From assembly GCA_003290165.1 (NCBI GenBank), contig QNQO01005809.1:248001-312000 (forward strand): DNA of 64,000 nt. Reading direction: 5' to 3'. Made by a program: the position numbers and the translations under genes. Below the pieces are notes generated by a model, which saw only the letters and a program-made list of their open reading frames with translations, was not told the DNA's origin and ran no database searches. This DNA is from Berberis thunbergii. Its lineage: Eukaryota; Streptophyta; Magnoliopsida; Ranunculales; Berberidaceae. Shown one piece after another: positions 33,089-43,990 of this stretch (its first letter is position 1; each line of letters opens with the position of its first letter).

Positions 33089-33647
33089 AGGGGTGGGCAA
33101 TGTCGGTTCAGTTCGGTTTTGAGCCCCAAACCGATTTCGAACTGATTTAATTCGGTTTGTCCAAAACCCAAACCGAAACCGAATTTTGTATTTGTAAACC
33201 GATGAATTCGGTTGAACCGAATTTCGGATCGGTTCGGTTCGGTTAGACCGAAATTTCAGGCCCAAGCATTTGAAAGACTTTCATTAAAACATATCCAATT
33301 TTTTTACAGGTCCAATTTTTTTATAAACTCAATTTTTAGCCCAAAATTGAAAACTTTGAGAGAATGGGGTGATTTAGTGCAACATGGTGTATTGCAATGC
33401 ATTTGTTGCACTAATCAAGTATTGACACCTACTTTTTATTTAGTTATTTATATATATTTAATTAATCGGTTGGTTCGGTTATAAATCGGTCGGTTCAAAA
33501 CCGCAAACCGATTTTGAACCGTTTATAATCGGTTCGGTTCGGTTTAAATTATTTTCTCTCTACTCATATTTCGGTTCGGTTACCGAACCGAATTTGAAAA
33601 TCGGTTCGGTCGGTTAACCGAATTTAAATCGGTTTTTGCCCACCCCT
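33089..33647. mobile_element. Non-autonomous DNA transposon, second copy type (10-bp TSD)
   Basis: This 559-bp insertion in Athila-3 has perfect 12-bp inverted ends (AGGGGTGGGCAA and TTGCCCACCCCT) and a perfect 10-bp target duplication, agaaaataat (33079-33088 and 33648-33657). Both arms are rich in CGGTT/AACCG units ('ggttcggttcggtt'), giving long subterminal complementarity. It encodes nothing. It shares ends and TSD length with the element at 15912-16901, so both belong to one Mutator-like non-autonomous family. Confidence 0.9.
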
Positions 33648-33657
33648 AGAAAATAAT

Positions 33658-34520
33658 GAAGAAAAAGTTAATGGTGTACAACATTGATTTGTTCTTCAAT
33701 GCCCTATGTGTTTTGTTCAAGGGTGTATCCATTCTCAGAAAATCTTTGTATCCTTTTGTCCCTTATTGTTTGCCATAATCCAAGCCCCAATACAACCTAA
33801 TAAAGACCTGATTGATCTTAAGTGAAAGTTAGCTTAATAGATGTGGAGATTGAATAGGCAAGAACTATGGTGTTTGATTCAACATTCTCAAAAGTAATCA
33901 ATATTCCGATCCATGAGATCATATTCATTTCACTCTTTGAAAATTCTGTTTTTCATGATAATTATATGTGAGATGTTTGCATTTTCCATAGTATATTTTT
34001 GTCCTCACATATAAACTGAGTGCCCAATCTCTGAGCGTTTCATTTCTGAGCGACATGAGAGAATTGTAGTCGAAACGTCTTTTCCAAAGGTTATCTTGTC
34101 ACATCTTTACTATGAGATGAAGAGTTATGTTGATAAGGCTCCTCACACACACACTTCGAGTTGAGAATGATTATGAAATCCATTTAACCTTTAGATACTG
34201 TTAAATTATTGTACTTTATTGATATACTTTTGTGACAATATTAGTTTGTTGTTTTTCTTAATATAAAAGGGAGTGTTCATATGTTTTGCATTATGTTTTT
34301 AGAAAATAGATTTTGTTTTAATTGAGTCAGTAATGTTTGGGGGTAGCATTTCTGGAAACCCTCACGAGACTATAACTCGTCCTCTAGAGGTAATCTAGAG
34401 GTTTAAAGCCTTGTTGCACGTTAAGGTAAGTGAAACCGTGATTCCTACGAAAGTGAGTTGAGATTTTATTCTTTATTTTGTTTTGCTCGAGGACTAGCAA
34501 AATATAGGTTTGGGGGTATT
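33658..34520 (+). other. Athila-3 3' non-coding region, right part, with polypurine tract
   Basis: No gene is seen. The segment ends with 'ctcgaggactagcaaaatat' and the polypurine tract 'aggtttgggggtatt' (34506-34520), directly before the 3' LTR; this is the plus-strand priming site. Confidence 0.7.
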
Positions 34521-36060
34521 TGATATACACGTAATTATTACAAAATATATCCCTTAATTTATATATGTTAGTGCTTCAATTAATATATCTTATTCTAATT
34601 ATTTCATTTTTATGTTTTTGTAGGAATCTGCGCGCCGTGAACGATAAGATCGCATTAAGGCGACAATTTGAGGAAATTATTAATCTGTTGATTCTAACGG
34701 TGGTACAAAGAGTGGTTCACACATCCAAGTCCAAGCCCAAGCCCAAGCCCAAGCCCAGGAAGTTAGAATCCTAAGCCCAACAATAGGGAAACCCTATTTA
34801 GGTATTCTCTTCCTTTTTCTATAAAAAGGGGGTCTCGTCCACATCTTTGCTCTCTCTTTTCGAATCTCTTTTCTTGCCTGCCGCCATCACTACCTCCATC
34901 CGAGCAGAAACATAGACCCCTGTGTCTCTCGCCACTAACCAACCACCATCTCGCCACCGTCACTAACCACCCTGTTCACGGTACAAACGTCGACCTCATC
35001 ACCGTCCTCGCCACCGTCATCCCTGTCCATAACACAGCCGCCACCACCATCTCCTTCTCTCTCTCTCACAGCCACCATCACCCGAGCACCATCGCCACCA
35101 CTGCGCGCACGGCACTGCCGCGAAACAGGGAGCACCTCCATATTTCTCTTCCCCTCGTTGCCGCCACTGTTCCTTCTCTTCATCTCGAGCTCCTTCCTGC
35201 ATCACTCTCTCACGGCGTCAGCCGGCACACAACATCCGCGACAGAGTCTCCACCACCCCGCAACAGGGAGTCCCTGTTCCTCGTCCTCCTTTGCGTTTGA
35301 GTTGATTTCACTGCTTCCTCAACCTCTCTCTGTCTTCTTGCAGGTACAGGAACCCAACCAGAGGTGAGGAAACTCGCGAGGAGCGGAGAATAGCGGCGGA
35401 GTTGGTCGCGTCTCGCTGGAGAAGACGAAGGAAGCAGCAGAGCGGGTTTCGCGCGGGAGAAACTGTTTTTCATTTTTGAAAAACAGCTGGGGCTATTTGC
35501 ACCCCGAGAACTTGTAAGAGCCACCACATTGTAAATTTAGCTGTTTTCCTCGGGATGGATTCCTCCTCGATTGATGCTGTGACCACCACCACCATGAGTC
35601 ACTAAACCCCACGCAAGGTGAAGAGGTGAACTCCTAGATGTAACGCACTAGATTAGTAATTGATTTGTTTTAAGTGTTCACGATGAATAATGATGTTTAA
35701 TGATTCTCACTTTTATTTAATATAGAAATTTATGTTATTTTAGTGACAGAGATTTCATAGATTTCTTCGTAGATTTTTATTACTCCGGTGATTATCCTTT
35801 CTTCTCCATATAAGCTTAGTCACGCTTTTCTTATGTGTGGAATGTTTAAATATTAATTGATTCCGGTAGGTTAGTTATATGTGATCGACATTTAGTTTTC
35901 ATTAAATTAAATTCAATTTTGTATTTTAAATTTGTTAGAATTTATTTTATTTTCGCATAGTTTGTCTTCCTTAACCTTATTTTGTAGATCGTTTTTCCTC
36001 GTGGGATCGACACCCCATTCTTTACTGCAATTGACTGCGTGTATTGTTTGGGCGTAATCA
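34521..36060 (+). repeat. 3' LTR of Athila-3
   Basis: This 1540-bp LTR runs from TGATATACACG to GGCGTAATCA. Compared with the 5' LTR it lacks 247 bp (the equivalent of 30758-31004) and a few shorter blocks, but is otherwise nearly identical. Confidence 0.9.
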
Positions 36061-36635
36061 GCCCCATTACAACCTGATGAATTAAGACCTTTTGATTGAG
36101 TGTGTCTTGCAATGTCACGATGTGGAGATTCGAATGAGGTATGAGCATATGGTGTCATTAGTTCTTGCATTCAAGTAGTAGCATTCCATCCAAAAGATCA
36201 TATATCTGAAAAAAAAAAAAAAGGTCAGAAAATGCCTTTTCTTTCTTGTTATATCATATGTGAGCTAGTTGTTTCCTTTTTACATCAATCCTCTCACATA
36301 TAACTAGAATAGGAAGAGTGATTTTACCAAACAATCAGTGAAAAAGAAAAGAGTGCATCCAGTGAGATTTTTGGGTTAATTCTTTTTGGCACGCGCTTGA
36401 GTTTCACAGTCACTTGGATTGATTAGTTGTAAATTTTTATATCATTGCTACGAACGTGAATTAATTTTCGAATGATGTGGATTTAATATTGTGTTTACAA
36501 AGAATCTTAACATGTCATGGTCCGTTGAAAATCTCTGAGACAAATGTTGGAAAGTATAAATTGAGTCATTTGAGTCTTTTATTTTTGTTTCTTGGATTTG
36601 CTCGAGGACTAGCAAAAGATATGTGTGGGAAAATT
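36061..36635 (+). other. Athila-2 3' non-coding region, right part, with polypurine tract
   Basis: This is the continuation of 29356 after the Athila-3 insertion, starting with the duplicated gcccc. It matches Athila-1 38635-39203. The PPT 'gtgtgggaaaatt' (36623-36635) abuts the 3' LTR and is weakened by G-to-A changes. Confidence 0.75.
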
Positions 36636-38327
36636 TGATAGGGGCATAATTAGGCTATTTTTAGTACCATATTTCTATATATATTTTTAGCTATTACTTG
36701 TTAATTATGATACTAATTGTTATTTTCATGTTTGCGTAGGTTTTCAATTACAATATTTTAAAATAGAAGCAAATTGGCAATTTAGAAATACTAATTGCAC
36801 AAGGAAACCACAGAAATAAGAAAACAAGAATAAAAAGGGGACTATACCTAGCTTTGAGAGATCATCCATCCACAACCTCCACAACAAGCCCTAACCCTCG
36901 TTACAGTCGCAATTCCTTCCTATACGCTTGCAACCACAGCAAGCCGTCAACCATCATCACCAATCCACAACCACGCATCCATCCAACAATAGCCTGTTAA
37001 TCCACCACGCAGCAAGCCACGCATCCTCCCACAGCTGTCGTTGTCCTCCTTCACAACAACCATCAATCCCATCGTCCTGAACCCATCATCACCATCGCAG
37101 ACATCTCTTCATCATCATCCACGCTTGCAACCAGAGCCACCCACCTTCATCGTCCTCTCATCACAGTCACAGACCACCACCGTAGGGCTCGTTTCATCTC
37201 CTCTTCATTACAACCACAGTCCCTTCTTCCATCCTCTCGCCTCATCCCTCTCTCGCCTGATTATCTAATCTCCTCCAACCACGCAAACACCGACCACCGT
37301 CGCCTTATCCCTGGCAACCTCCTCTCACCAGAACAGTCGCACAAGGATTTGAAGAAGCAGATCACGAAGTGAGCAGGGAGAGAAATAATTCAGTCCACTA
37401 TTTGCAACCCAGCTTCTACTCATTACCACCACGGATAAGGCTATAGTGTTTTGTTTCATCTCTTAACTTTTTTACTTATTTTAGTTTGATTATTGATTAT
37501 GGATTATTGTTTGAACATAATTAATATGTCTAGCTAAACTCCTCTTAGTTAGGGGTGGATTCGAAGCCCCGAACATGTGCTTTATAAATTAATTGAATTT
37601 AATCTTCCTTGCTATTAGTGATTGTGTTTTGCTTAACTGTTTTATAGAGAACTTTTCTTTGTATGTTTGTTAAGGTGGCCAACTTAGTAAGCATGCTAGG
37701 ATCTGGGGCTAGAGTATATGAGAGTTTCACCTAATTGTTATAATCCTGCATTCACAAGTAGTAAATACCAAGGAACATTGGTAAGGTTAAGTAAAAACAT
37801 AGGCAAAAACAAGATGATGATCATACTTGTAATTATCTAGTCAGTGTTCATATTTTCCACAAAGCTTAATGATCTTAGATTGCTATTTAACTTGCGATTC
37901 CTATTTAGATAGCATGATAAGAATAGTTTGAAAGCGACACTTAGTTTAATTCAACGAACTTGGGAAAATAATAATATTAATGCAGCGCGGTCATGGTTAG
38001 TCTTGAGCATTGTCTCTCACGAGTTAGCAAGTGATTATTGAAGATTGATTTATAAGCATATGTTTGGTGTGTGGAGATAAATCCTTAGCTAATTTCTCAT
38101 CTTTGCCATCCCTTTAGTTTTATTATCTTTATAGTAATTTTCGTAGTTATTTTCATAATTTAATTTAGAAAATCCAATCCCCTTTTATTTAATTAATTAG
38201 ATTGTTAATTGTCTTTTAGTTATTATTAGTGAAAATTGACAAGCCCTCTAATCCCCGATCTAGAACGATCCCTACTTATTCTATACTACAATCACAAAGC
38301 AGAGTATTAAGTTGTGTGCTACTAAAA
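36636..38327 (+). repeat. 3' LTR of Athila-2, last bases missing
   Basis: It starts TGATAGGGGC and matches 21205-22921 along its length, but stops at 'gtgctactaaaa' without the terminal 'tagcgcatca'. It joins Athila-1 sequence at a deletion. Confidence 0.85.
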
Positions 38328-39203
38328 ATGGTACAAAGTTACAAAAGGGATACATGCCATTGTCTATATTCATTCAATATTTCAATAATATATAAATAGT
38401 CTAGTTCTTTTCATTTTCAGTAGATACAAAATAATGGTTGAAATCCTTCATTATCAGTGAGCCCTTTCTTCCCTTTCTTACATGAGCTGATGTATTAGTG
38501 TTGCATTTATGTTGATGTCTTGAACCATGAGATTTCTTGCTAATGTGTCTAATCTTATTGCATGTTTTCACAATTTTCTTAAGCCCTTTGTAATTTCCTT
38601 ATCCGTTCTTTTTCTTCCCTTGACCCCTTGGCCCCATTACACTATGAATTAAGACCTTTTGATTGAGTGTGTTGTGCAATGTCACGATGTGGAGATTTGA
38701 ATGAGGTATGAGCATATGGTGTCACTAGTTCTTGCATTCAAGTAGTAGCATTCATTCCATGAGATCATATATCTGGAAAAAAAAATTAATAAACATATCA
38801 GAAAATGCATTTTCTTGTTATATCATATGTGAGTTTTTTGTTTCCCTTTTACATCAATCCTCTCACATATAACTAGAATAGGAAGAGTGGTTTTATCAAA
38901 CAATCAGTGAAAAAAAAAGTGAACCCTATGAGATTTTTGGGTTAATTCTTTTTCGGCACGCGCTTGAGCTTCACAATCGCTTGGATTAATTTAAATATGA
39001 ATTTTTATATCATTGCTATGAATGTGTATTAGCTTTCGAATGATGTGGATTTAATCTTGTGTTTGTAAAGAATCTTATCATGCCATGATCCGTTGAAAAT
39101 CTCTGAGACAAATGTTGGAAAGTATCGATTGAGTCATTTGAGCCTTTTATTTTTATTTATTTGATTTGCTTGAGGACTAGCAAAAGATAAGTGTGGGGGA
39201 ATT
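38328..39203 (+). other. Athila-1 3' non-coding region, right part, with polypurine tract
   Basis: This is Athila-1 sequence beyond the Athila-2 insertion. It ends with the PPT 'gtgtgggggaatt' (39191-39203) before the 3' LTR. It contains the empty target site of Athila-3 near 38630. No coding frame. Confidence 0.75.
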
Positions 39204-40380
39204 TGATAGGAGCATAATTATACTATTTTAGTACCATATTTTTATATAATTTTGGTTATTTCTTGTTAATTATGGTATTAATAGTTATTTTCGTGTTTGT
39301 GTAGGTTTTCAATACAAGATTTCAACTTCCCACCGATCACCACGATTGCACCTCCTCAGCACTCCGTCCATCTCTCTCCCTATCCTCTCTGATTTCTTTT
39401 TCTCACAAATCAGATCGTGAGGGAGAAAAAGAGATCTAAAACTCTCTTTTTTCTAGCTATTTGCACCCCAGCATTCTACTGCACCACCACGGATCAGGCG
39501 ACAATGTTCCTTTTACCCTTTCTCTTAATTTTAGTTTGATAGTTAATTACGTATTGTTATTCAAACATGATTAATATGTATAGTTAAACTCCCTTTTAGC
39601 TAGGGGTGGATTCGAAACCCCGAAAATGTGCTTTATGATTTAATTGAATTTAATTCTCTTTGCTGATTAGTGATTGTGTTTTGCTTAACTGCTTTATAGA
39701 GAACTTATATGTGTATGTTTGTTAAGGTGGTCAACTTAGTAAACATGCTAAGATCTGGGGCCAGAGTATAGGTGAGTTTCACCAAATCGTTATAATCATG
39801 TACTCACAAGTAGTAAATACCAAGGAACGTTGGTAAGGTTAAGTAAAAAGCTAGGTATAGAACAAGATGTTGATCATATACTTGTGATTGCCTAGTCCGT
39901 GTTCATATTTTCCATAACTTAATGATCTTGGATTGTTATCTAACTTATGATTCCTTATTAGATAGCATGAAAAGAATAGTTGAAAGCGACGGTTAGTTTA
40001 ATTCAACGAATTTGGAAAAATAATAAATTAATGCATTACGGTCACGGTTAATTTTGAGCATTGTCTTTCACGAGTTAGCAAGTGATTATTAAAGATTGAT
40101 TTATGAGCATATGTTTGGTGTGTGGAGATAAACCCTTAGCTAATTCCTCATCATCTACTACTCAAGTTTTTATTAGTAATCGTCTTAGTTATTTTCTTAG
40201 TTCAAAATTAGAAAAACTAATTCCCCAGTATTTTCTTATTTAGCTTGTTAGTTATTTTTTAGTTACTCTAAGTATTAGTTTGCGAGTCCCTCTAACCCCA
40301 ATCTAGAACGATCAAAATTTATTCTTTACTACGACTACAAAGTAGGGTATTAAGTTGTGTGCTAGTAAAATAGTGCATCA
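39204..40380 (+). repeat. 3' LTR of Athila-1
   Basis: It runs from TGATAGGAGC to TAGTGCATCA, 1177 bp. It lacks much of the C-rich block present in other Athila LTRs ('aggttttcaatacaagatttc' joins directly to 'ccaccgatcaccacgattg'). It pairs with 12852-14185. Confidence 0.8.
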
Positions 40381-40719
40381 TCGAACATCGAAGCACATTT
40401 CTAAAAATTCGGACAAACAGGTCAGGATTCTACCAAGAATGTCGAAAGCGAAAAGTGGGTCTAGTCTAACAAGTTAGACGGGAAGACATATTGTGTACAA
40501 ACAATAAAAGAAAAAGAACTTCTCATTGATTTTTTAGAAAAGATTACATGTAGTATTCAAGAAGCGACATTTATGTCAGTAACGATGTCACTCGATGGCA
40601 TAGACTCAGACGGGCGAGAAGCTGGCTATTCTTCAATAACAAGGTCATTTGGCGAATCTGAAACTGATCCTCCTCATTTTTGAATAATTGCTCAGCGTAG
40701 CAAGGATACTCAAATAAAT
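40381..40719. other. Tat-1 spacer between pol and the antisense ORF
   Basis: This short Tat-1 stretch follows Athila-1. I see no integrase C-terminal motifs in any frame, so that part of pol was deleted. The antisense ORF coding sequence ends near its right edge. Confidence 0.5.
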
Positions 40720-42860
40720 CCAAGCCTCACGACTCGATAAAGTCTAAGAACTCGTGGTGACCATCGACTATTATTTTCCAATCCGCTGCCTCTACAACCT
40801 TTAACCTATCGATAACCAATAGAAGCTCAGCCCGAGTTGATGCAAGTTCACTATCAATGGCAATCCTAGCAGAAGTTGTCAACTTGGCAGTAGCAAACTT
40901 GAAATTTTGTTGAGCAACTTGCGCCATAGAAGCCTTCAGATCAGTGAAATACTTTGCAGTAGAACGCTTGACCTCGTCACGCTCAACCACCCAATCAGAC
41001 AACTCTTTCTCAGTAGCACTTAGTTGAGAACAGAGTTTATCCAACTCCATTGCGGAAGTCTCGATGTCAAAAGCAAATCTGTTTCGAATGGCCTCAACTT
41101 CCTTTAGTGAGACACGCACGGTGTCAGCAACCTGCGCGTACTCTGTACATTGCGCTTTCTGTGCATCAAACTTACGAATAACATGAGAAAAAACCAAGGC
41201 CTCCCCTATCAGCTTTCGTTTGATGAGCACCACCTGATCGCGGGAAGCATTATAATCTAACCCCCATCACGGCTACATAAGTGAGATAACTCATTCCTTC
41301 CATGAGATGCTTAAGGTCTTCATCGAGATGTTAAGTGGCGAAAGCACAGGCATATATAGGGGTCATGTTAGCCAACTGCCCATGATAGCCATTAATAAGA
41401 TTTCGAGCACTATCTTGCACATCAACTTCAGAAGACCAGTAGAACTTCTCGAGAACAACTGCAACAGAATGGGAAAAAAGGGAATAGCATGCAATCTTGG
41501 AGTACCCGCAACAGCAGAGGACATAAGAGGCTTATAGCCCTGACCTTGGGCTATGACTCGGTCTTTCAACATAGGATCAAACTCGAAATCATCCAAAGTT
41601 TTTGTGCTGTCTGGATTTTTAGACAACTCAACGCCAAGCTGAAGCATTTTGTTGTCAATGACACGGGAATCGTCAACCGACAGATTGGCATAACCAAACA
41701 AGCCATATGAAGAGACAAGACTTTTCTCGTGAGTGTCCAAAAGACGAGAAACCTCATTTTTTCTCCTCTCGAAAGCCTAATTTACCTCCTCAGCTTCCCG
41801 GGCATCAAGGTCACCAATATCACGACCACCCTTCCGGAAGATCTCGAGGGAGGAGGATACATAGTAGCACCATGAACCGAAGTAGCGAGCTTCTTCTTCG
41901 GAACAATACCAGGATTGTTCACCAGCAACTTAGTTGCACTAGGAGGCCTCGATACCTTCTTCTTCCTAATGTTCGGGTCAACATTACCAGAGTCTTTGGC
42001 AGTAATAGGAGCAACACGACCCACAAGCTCCCTAATGGAGCTCGCCTCTCGACCTACATTTGCATCACCAACGCTAACCGAAGGAGGATGCCTCAACCTC
42101 TCACCGGATACGACAACTTTACTAGCACACACGATGGTAACTCCCGAAGTGCGAGCTACCGCAAGCTCTGCATGACCCGCCTCACTAAAGGTATATAGAC
42201 CACTACGAGTAATAACGTCTGTAGCAAGGAAATCCTCCACAGAGACTAGGGGCAGCTTATTAAACCAGTCATAAAGCTTCCGCTCTTTCGATGACAACGA
42301 TGGTTCGTTGTTCATTCTTCTGGCTCTTGGAACGACCGCAAAATTTGGTAATTGCGCAACTTAAAATACTAGGAAGCAATGGATGCATAAAACCAAGGCC
42401 TCAACCAGCCCCCATGCTCTTCTAGCAAGTTATTGAAGCATGATGGATGACGAAGATAACAAGTACAATTAGCATTTACTTCGAACCCCACCAAGGAAAG
42501 TAAAACTCTGACATTCATAGGAATCTCGGATAAAATGGCCCTCGCCAAGGTCGCGAACAACACCTTCCAGCCATTAGGAACCATATGAGCGGGAACAATG
42601 CCCACAAAATCTAGGTATTCCCAAACAATCTCAGGAACCAAAAGCCTGAAACTAAAGTGAAATATGTCTGGATACAAAGCAATATATCCAGACTTAGGAT
42701 GACAAGGGCTATCGCCCTCTTCGGGAATGATGATCTCAAGATCGGTTGGCAGAGAATAGTCATAACGAATGTTGTCCAAAGTCGTCTATGTCGCTCGCTT
42801 AGGTAAGTAGTAAGCTTCACAAACAACAAGCACGTCGCTGCTCAAAACACTAAAGCTAGA
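40720..42860 (-). pseudogene. Antisense additional ORF of Tat-1 (putative gypsy-type transposon domain protein)
   Basis: The gene is transcribed opposite to Tat-1 and lies between pol and the 3' LTR. From the N-terminus: 42779-42369 holds the conserved domain annotated in plants as 'putative gypsy type transposon' (KSGYIALYPDIFHFSFRLL, VPAHMVPNGWKVLFATLA). Then 42315-41782 has LPLVSVEDFLATD and a basic KKKLATSV segment. Then 41740-41363 has HEKSLVSSYGLFGYANLSVDD. Then 41233-40727 is a predicted coiled coil (AQKAQCTEYAQVADTV, FDIETSAMELDKLCSQL, GHHEFLDFIES). Frame changes separate the pieces. Extra ORFs of this type are known in Tat elements such as Retand; the role is unknown. It is more complete than the copy at 3729-5340. 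Confidence 0.75.
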
Positions 42861-43163
42861 CATCGTTATCAGACGAAAACAAAAGAAAAAAAATCAACAA
42901 CTGGGAACTTAAAAGAAAGGATATTGTACCAATTTCCTCCTTTTATAAAGATGAAATGAAATGCCCTCTCACAGGGAAATGTACAAGATATGAAGGCCGA
43001 GTGAAATCCCAAAAATCATGCCAAAACGAACAGGCGGACTAGACAGAAACATTAACAATTGGTAACTACATTAAATGCATTGTGATGGTGGAATCAAAAA
43101 TCTAAACGTCATACAGTTAATGACCACATGAACATACCCACTAACTAAGGGGGGAGTAGCTAA

Positions 43164-43701
43164 TGATATATCAAATAAGACCGCCATCACAACCACACAT
43201 GTGGCAGAGATCGTCCATCACGAGGATCAAGTATCCCAAGACCAAGCCAATTCATAAAGCCCAAAGAGGATGAATCCAGTCATGAAATCCCAAACAGGGC
43301 CCATCAGAATGAAACGTAATCAGAGATCCAAAACCAGGCCCAATAAAGTTCTCCCTTAAGGGGGAAGAACATTACATAAAAAAGAGTCGCGGAGGGAGTT
43401 ACACCCCCGAGGACGTATCTTCATAAAAAAAAAGGAGACTGTTACAGAGAATGTCTCCCCTCGTTGTGCCTCACATGCTCAAGTCACGCAGAGAATTAAC
43501 AACGACCATTATAAAAGGTAAAGGGAACATTTGTTAAAGGTATGCAATTTTAACTGAATTCTGTTAAGTTTTATCTCCATCTCCAACTGAGTTACTGACT
43601 TAAGCATCGTAATGCCTTCGACCACAAAAAATGTGGTCTTTAACACTCTAACATCTGTTTTGCAGGTTTTACCTATTAAAGACTGGATTTTGGATGCATT
43701 A
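43164..43701 (+). repeat. 3' LTR of Tat-1
   Basis: It runs from TGATATATCA to GGATGCATTA, 538 bp, homologous to 296-711 and to the Tat-2 LTR. The final base pair reads TA instead of CA, perhaps because the following MITE-like sequence meets it. Confidence 0.8.
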
Positions 43702-43990
43702 GGAATGACCATTACAAAATTTCATTGTAATGAGCATTCATTTTCAACCCTATGAATGCTCATTACAATGCCCATTGTAATTGTGAGCACTCCATTTGTC
43801 TTATTTTCTTTCCTTACCTAACATAGATGCCTCCCATAGATCAAAAATCCGTGGTTGATAATTGATGGCATATTTGTAAAGACACAAATCATTCCCATTC
43901 TCATTCCATCTAGTAACCAAACATAGTAATTCTCATTTCCATTCCCATTCCCATTTCTATTCCATTGAGTAACCAAAGACGTCCTAAGTG
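43702..43990. repeat. MITE-like palindromic sequence next to the Tat-1 LTR
   Basis: It contains a perfect 19-bp inverted repeat (43723-43741 and 43752-43770, 10-base loop) and two repeats of an 'agtaaccaaa' end-type motif with 'attcccattc' runs (43890-43990). The outer edges read TTAGGA and TCCTAA. It could be a PIF/Harbinger-type MITE, but the true ends and target duplication are not clear. Confidence 0.4.

Larger units (their letters stand above)
29357..36060 (+). mobile_element. Athila-3: youngest Athila-type element, inserted into Athila-2
   Basis: LTRs are at 29357-31164 and 34521-36060, both starting TGATATACACGTAATTATTAC. The 3' LTR ends GGCGTAATCA. The element is flanked by a perfect 5-bp target duplication, gcccc (29352-29356 and 36061-36065). 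Athila-1 has the empty site ('ggccccattac' near 38630). The internal region keeps only the integrase C-terminus and a 3' non-coding region. The last ~7 bp of the 5' LTR, the PBS, gag, protease, RT and most of integrase are deleted. The LTRs are nearly identical outside a few indels, so this is the most recent retroelement here. A small DNA element is inserted at 33089. Confidence 0.9.
21205..38327 (+). mobile_element. Athila-2: Athila element inserted into Athila-1
   Basis: Its 5' LTR is 21205-22921 and its 3' LTR is 36636-38327, both starting TGATAGGGGCATAATTAGGC and closely similar throughout. The internal region has PBS, gag (split by a solo LTR), a protease and integrase-tail fusion, a long 3' non-coding region, the Athila-3 insertion and a PPT. 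RT, RNase H and most of integrase are deleted. The last ~17 bp of the 3' LTR plus about 0.5 kb of Athila-1 next to it are missing: Athila-1 should continue with sequence like 28580-29090 but resumes at the equivalent of 29090. A target duplication therefore cannot be read. Confidence 0.85.
12852..40380 (+). mobile_element. Athila-1: Athila-lineage retrotransposon inserted into Tat-1
   Basis: Its 5' LTR is 12852-14185 (start lost) and its 3' LTR is 39204-40380. The internal part is split by Athila-2: 14186-21204 on the left, 38328-39203 on the right. The two LTRs are paired because both carry 'ctgatttctttttctcacaaat' and 'caccaccacgga' blocks that the Athila-2 LTRs lack. Gag, protease, RT, RNase H and integrase occur in that order, with no env-like gene. 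A 10-bp-TSD DNA element sits between gag and protease. Multiple stops and altered active sites show it is dead. Confidence 0.85.
296..43701 (+). mobile_element. Tat-1: outer Ty3/gypsy Tat-lineage retrotransposon, interrupted twice
   Basis: This is the oldest visible layer. Its parts in order are a 5'-truncated LTR (296-711), PBS (715-732), gag (about 1071-2013), the end of RT with RNase H, archaeal-type RNase H and integrase (10792-12851), an antisense additional ORF (40720-42860) and a complete 3' LTR (43164-43701). Two foreign blocks (2014-10791 and 12852-40380) separate these parts. The two LTRs are clearly homologous, sharing the run from 'cccatcagaatgaaacg' through the 'gatgcatta/gacgcatca' end. 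Tat assignment rests on the PBS type, the dual RNase H and the antisense ORF between pol and the 3' LTR. Protease, most of RT and the integrase C-terminus are missing, so the element is dead. No target duplication can be read because the 5' LTR end is lost. Confidence 0.85.

Noticed and set aside
42611..42829. Second minus-strand frame overlapping the antisense ORF
   Set aside because: It is a shifted frame of the same coding stretch; the domain-matching frame is 42779-42369.
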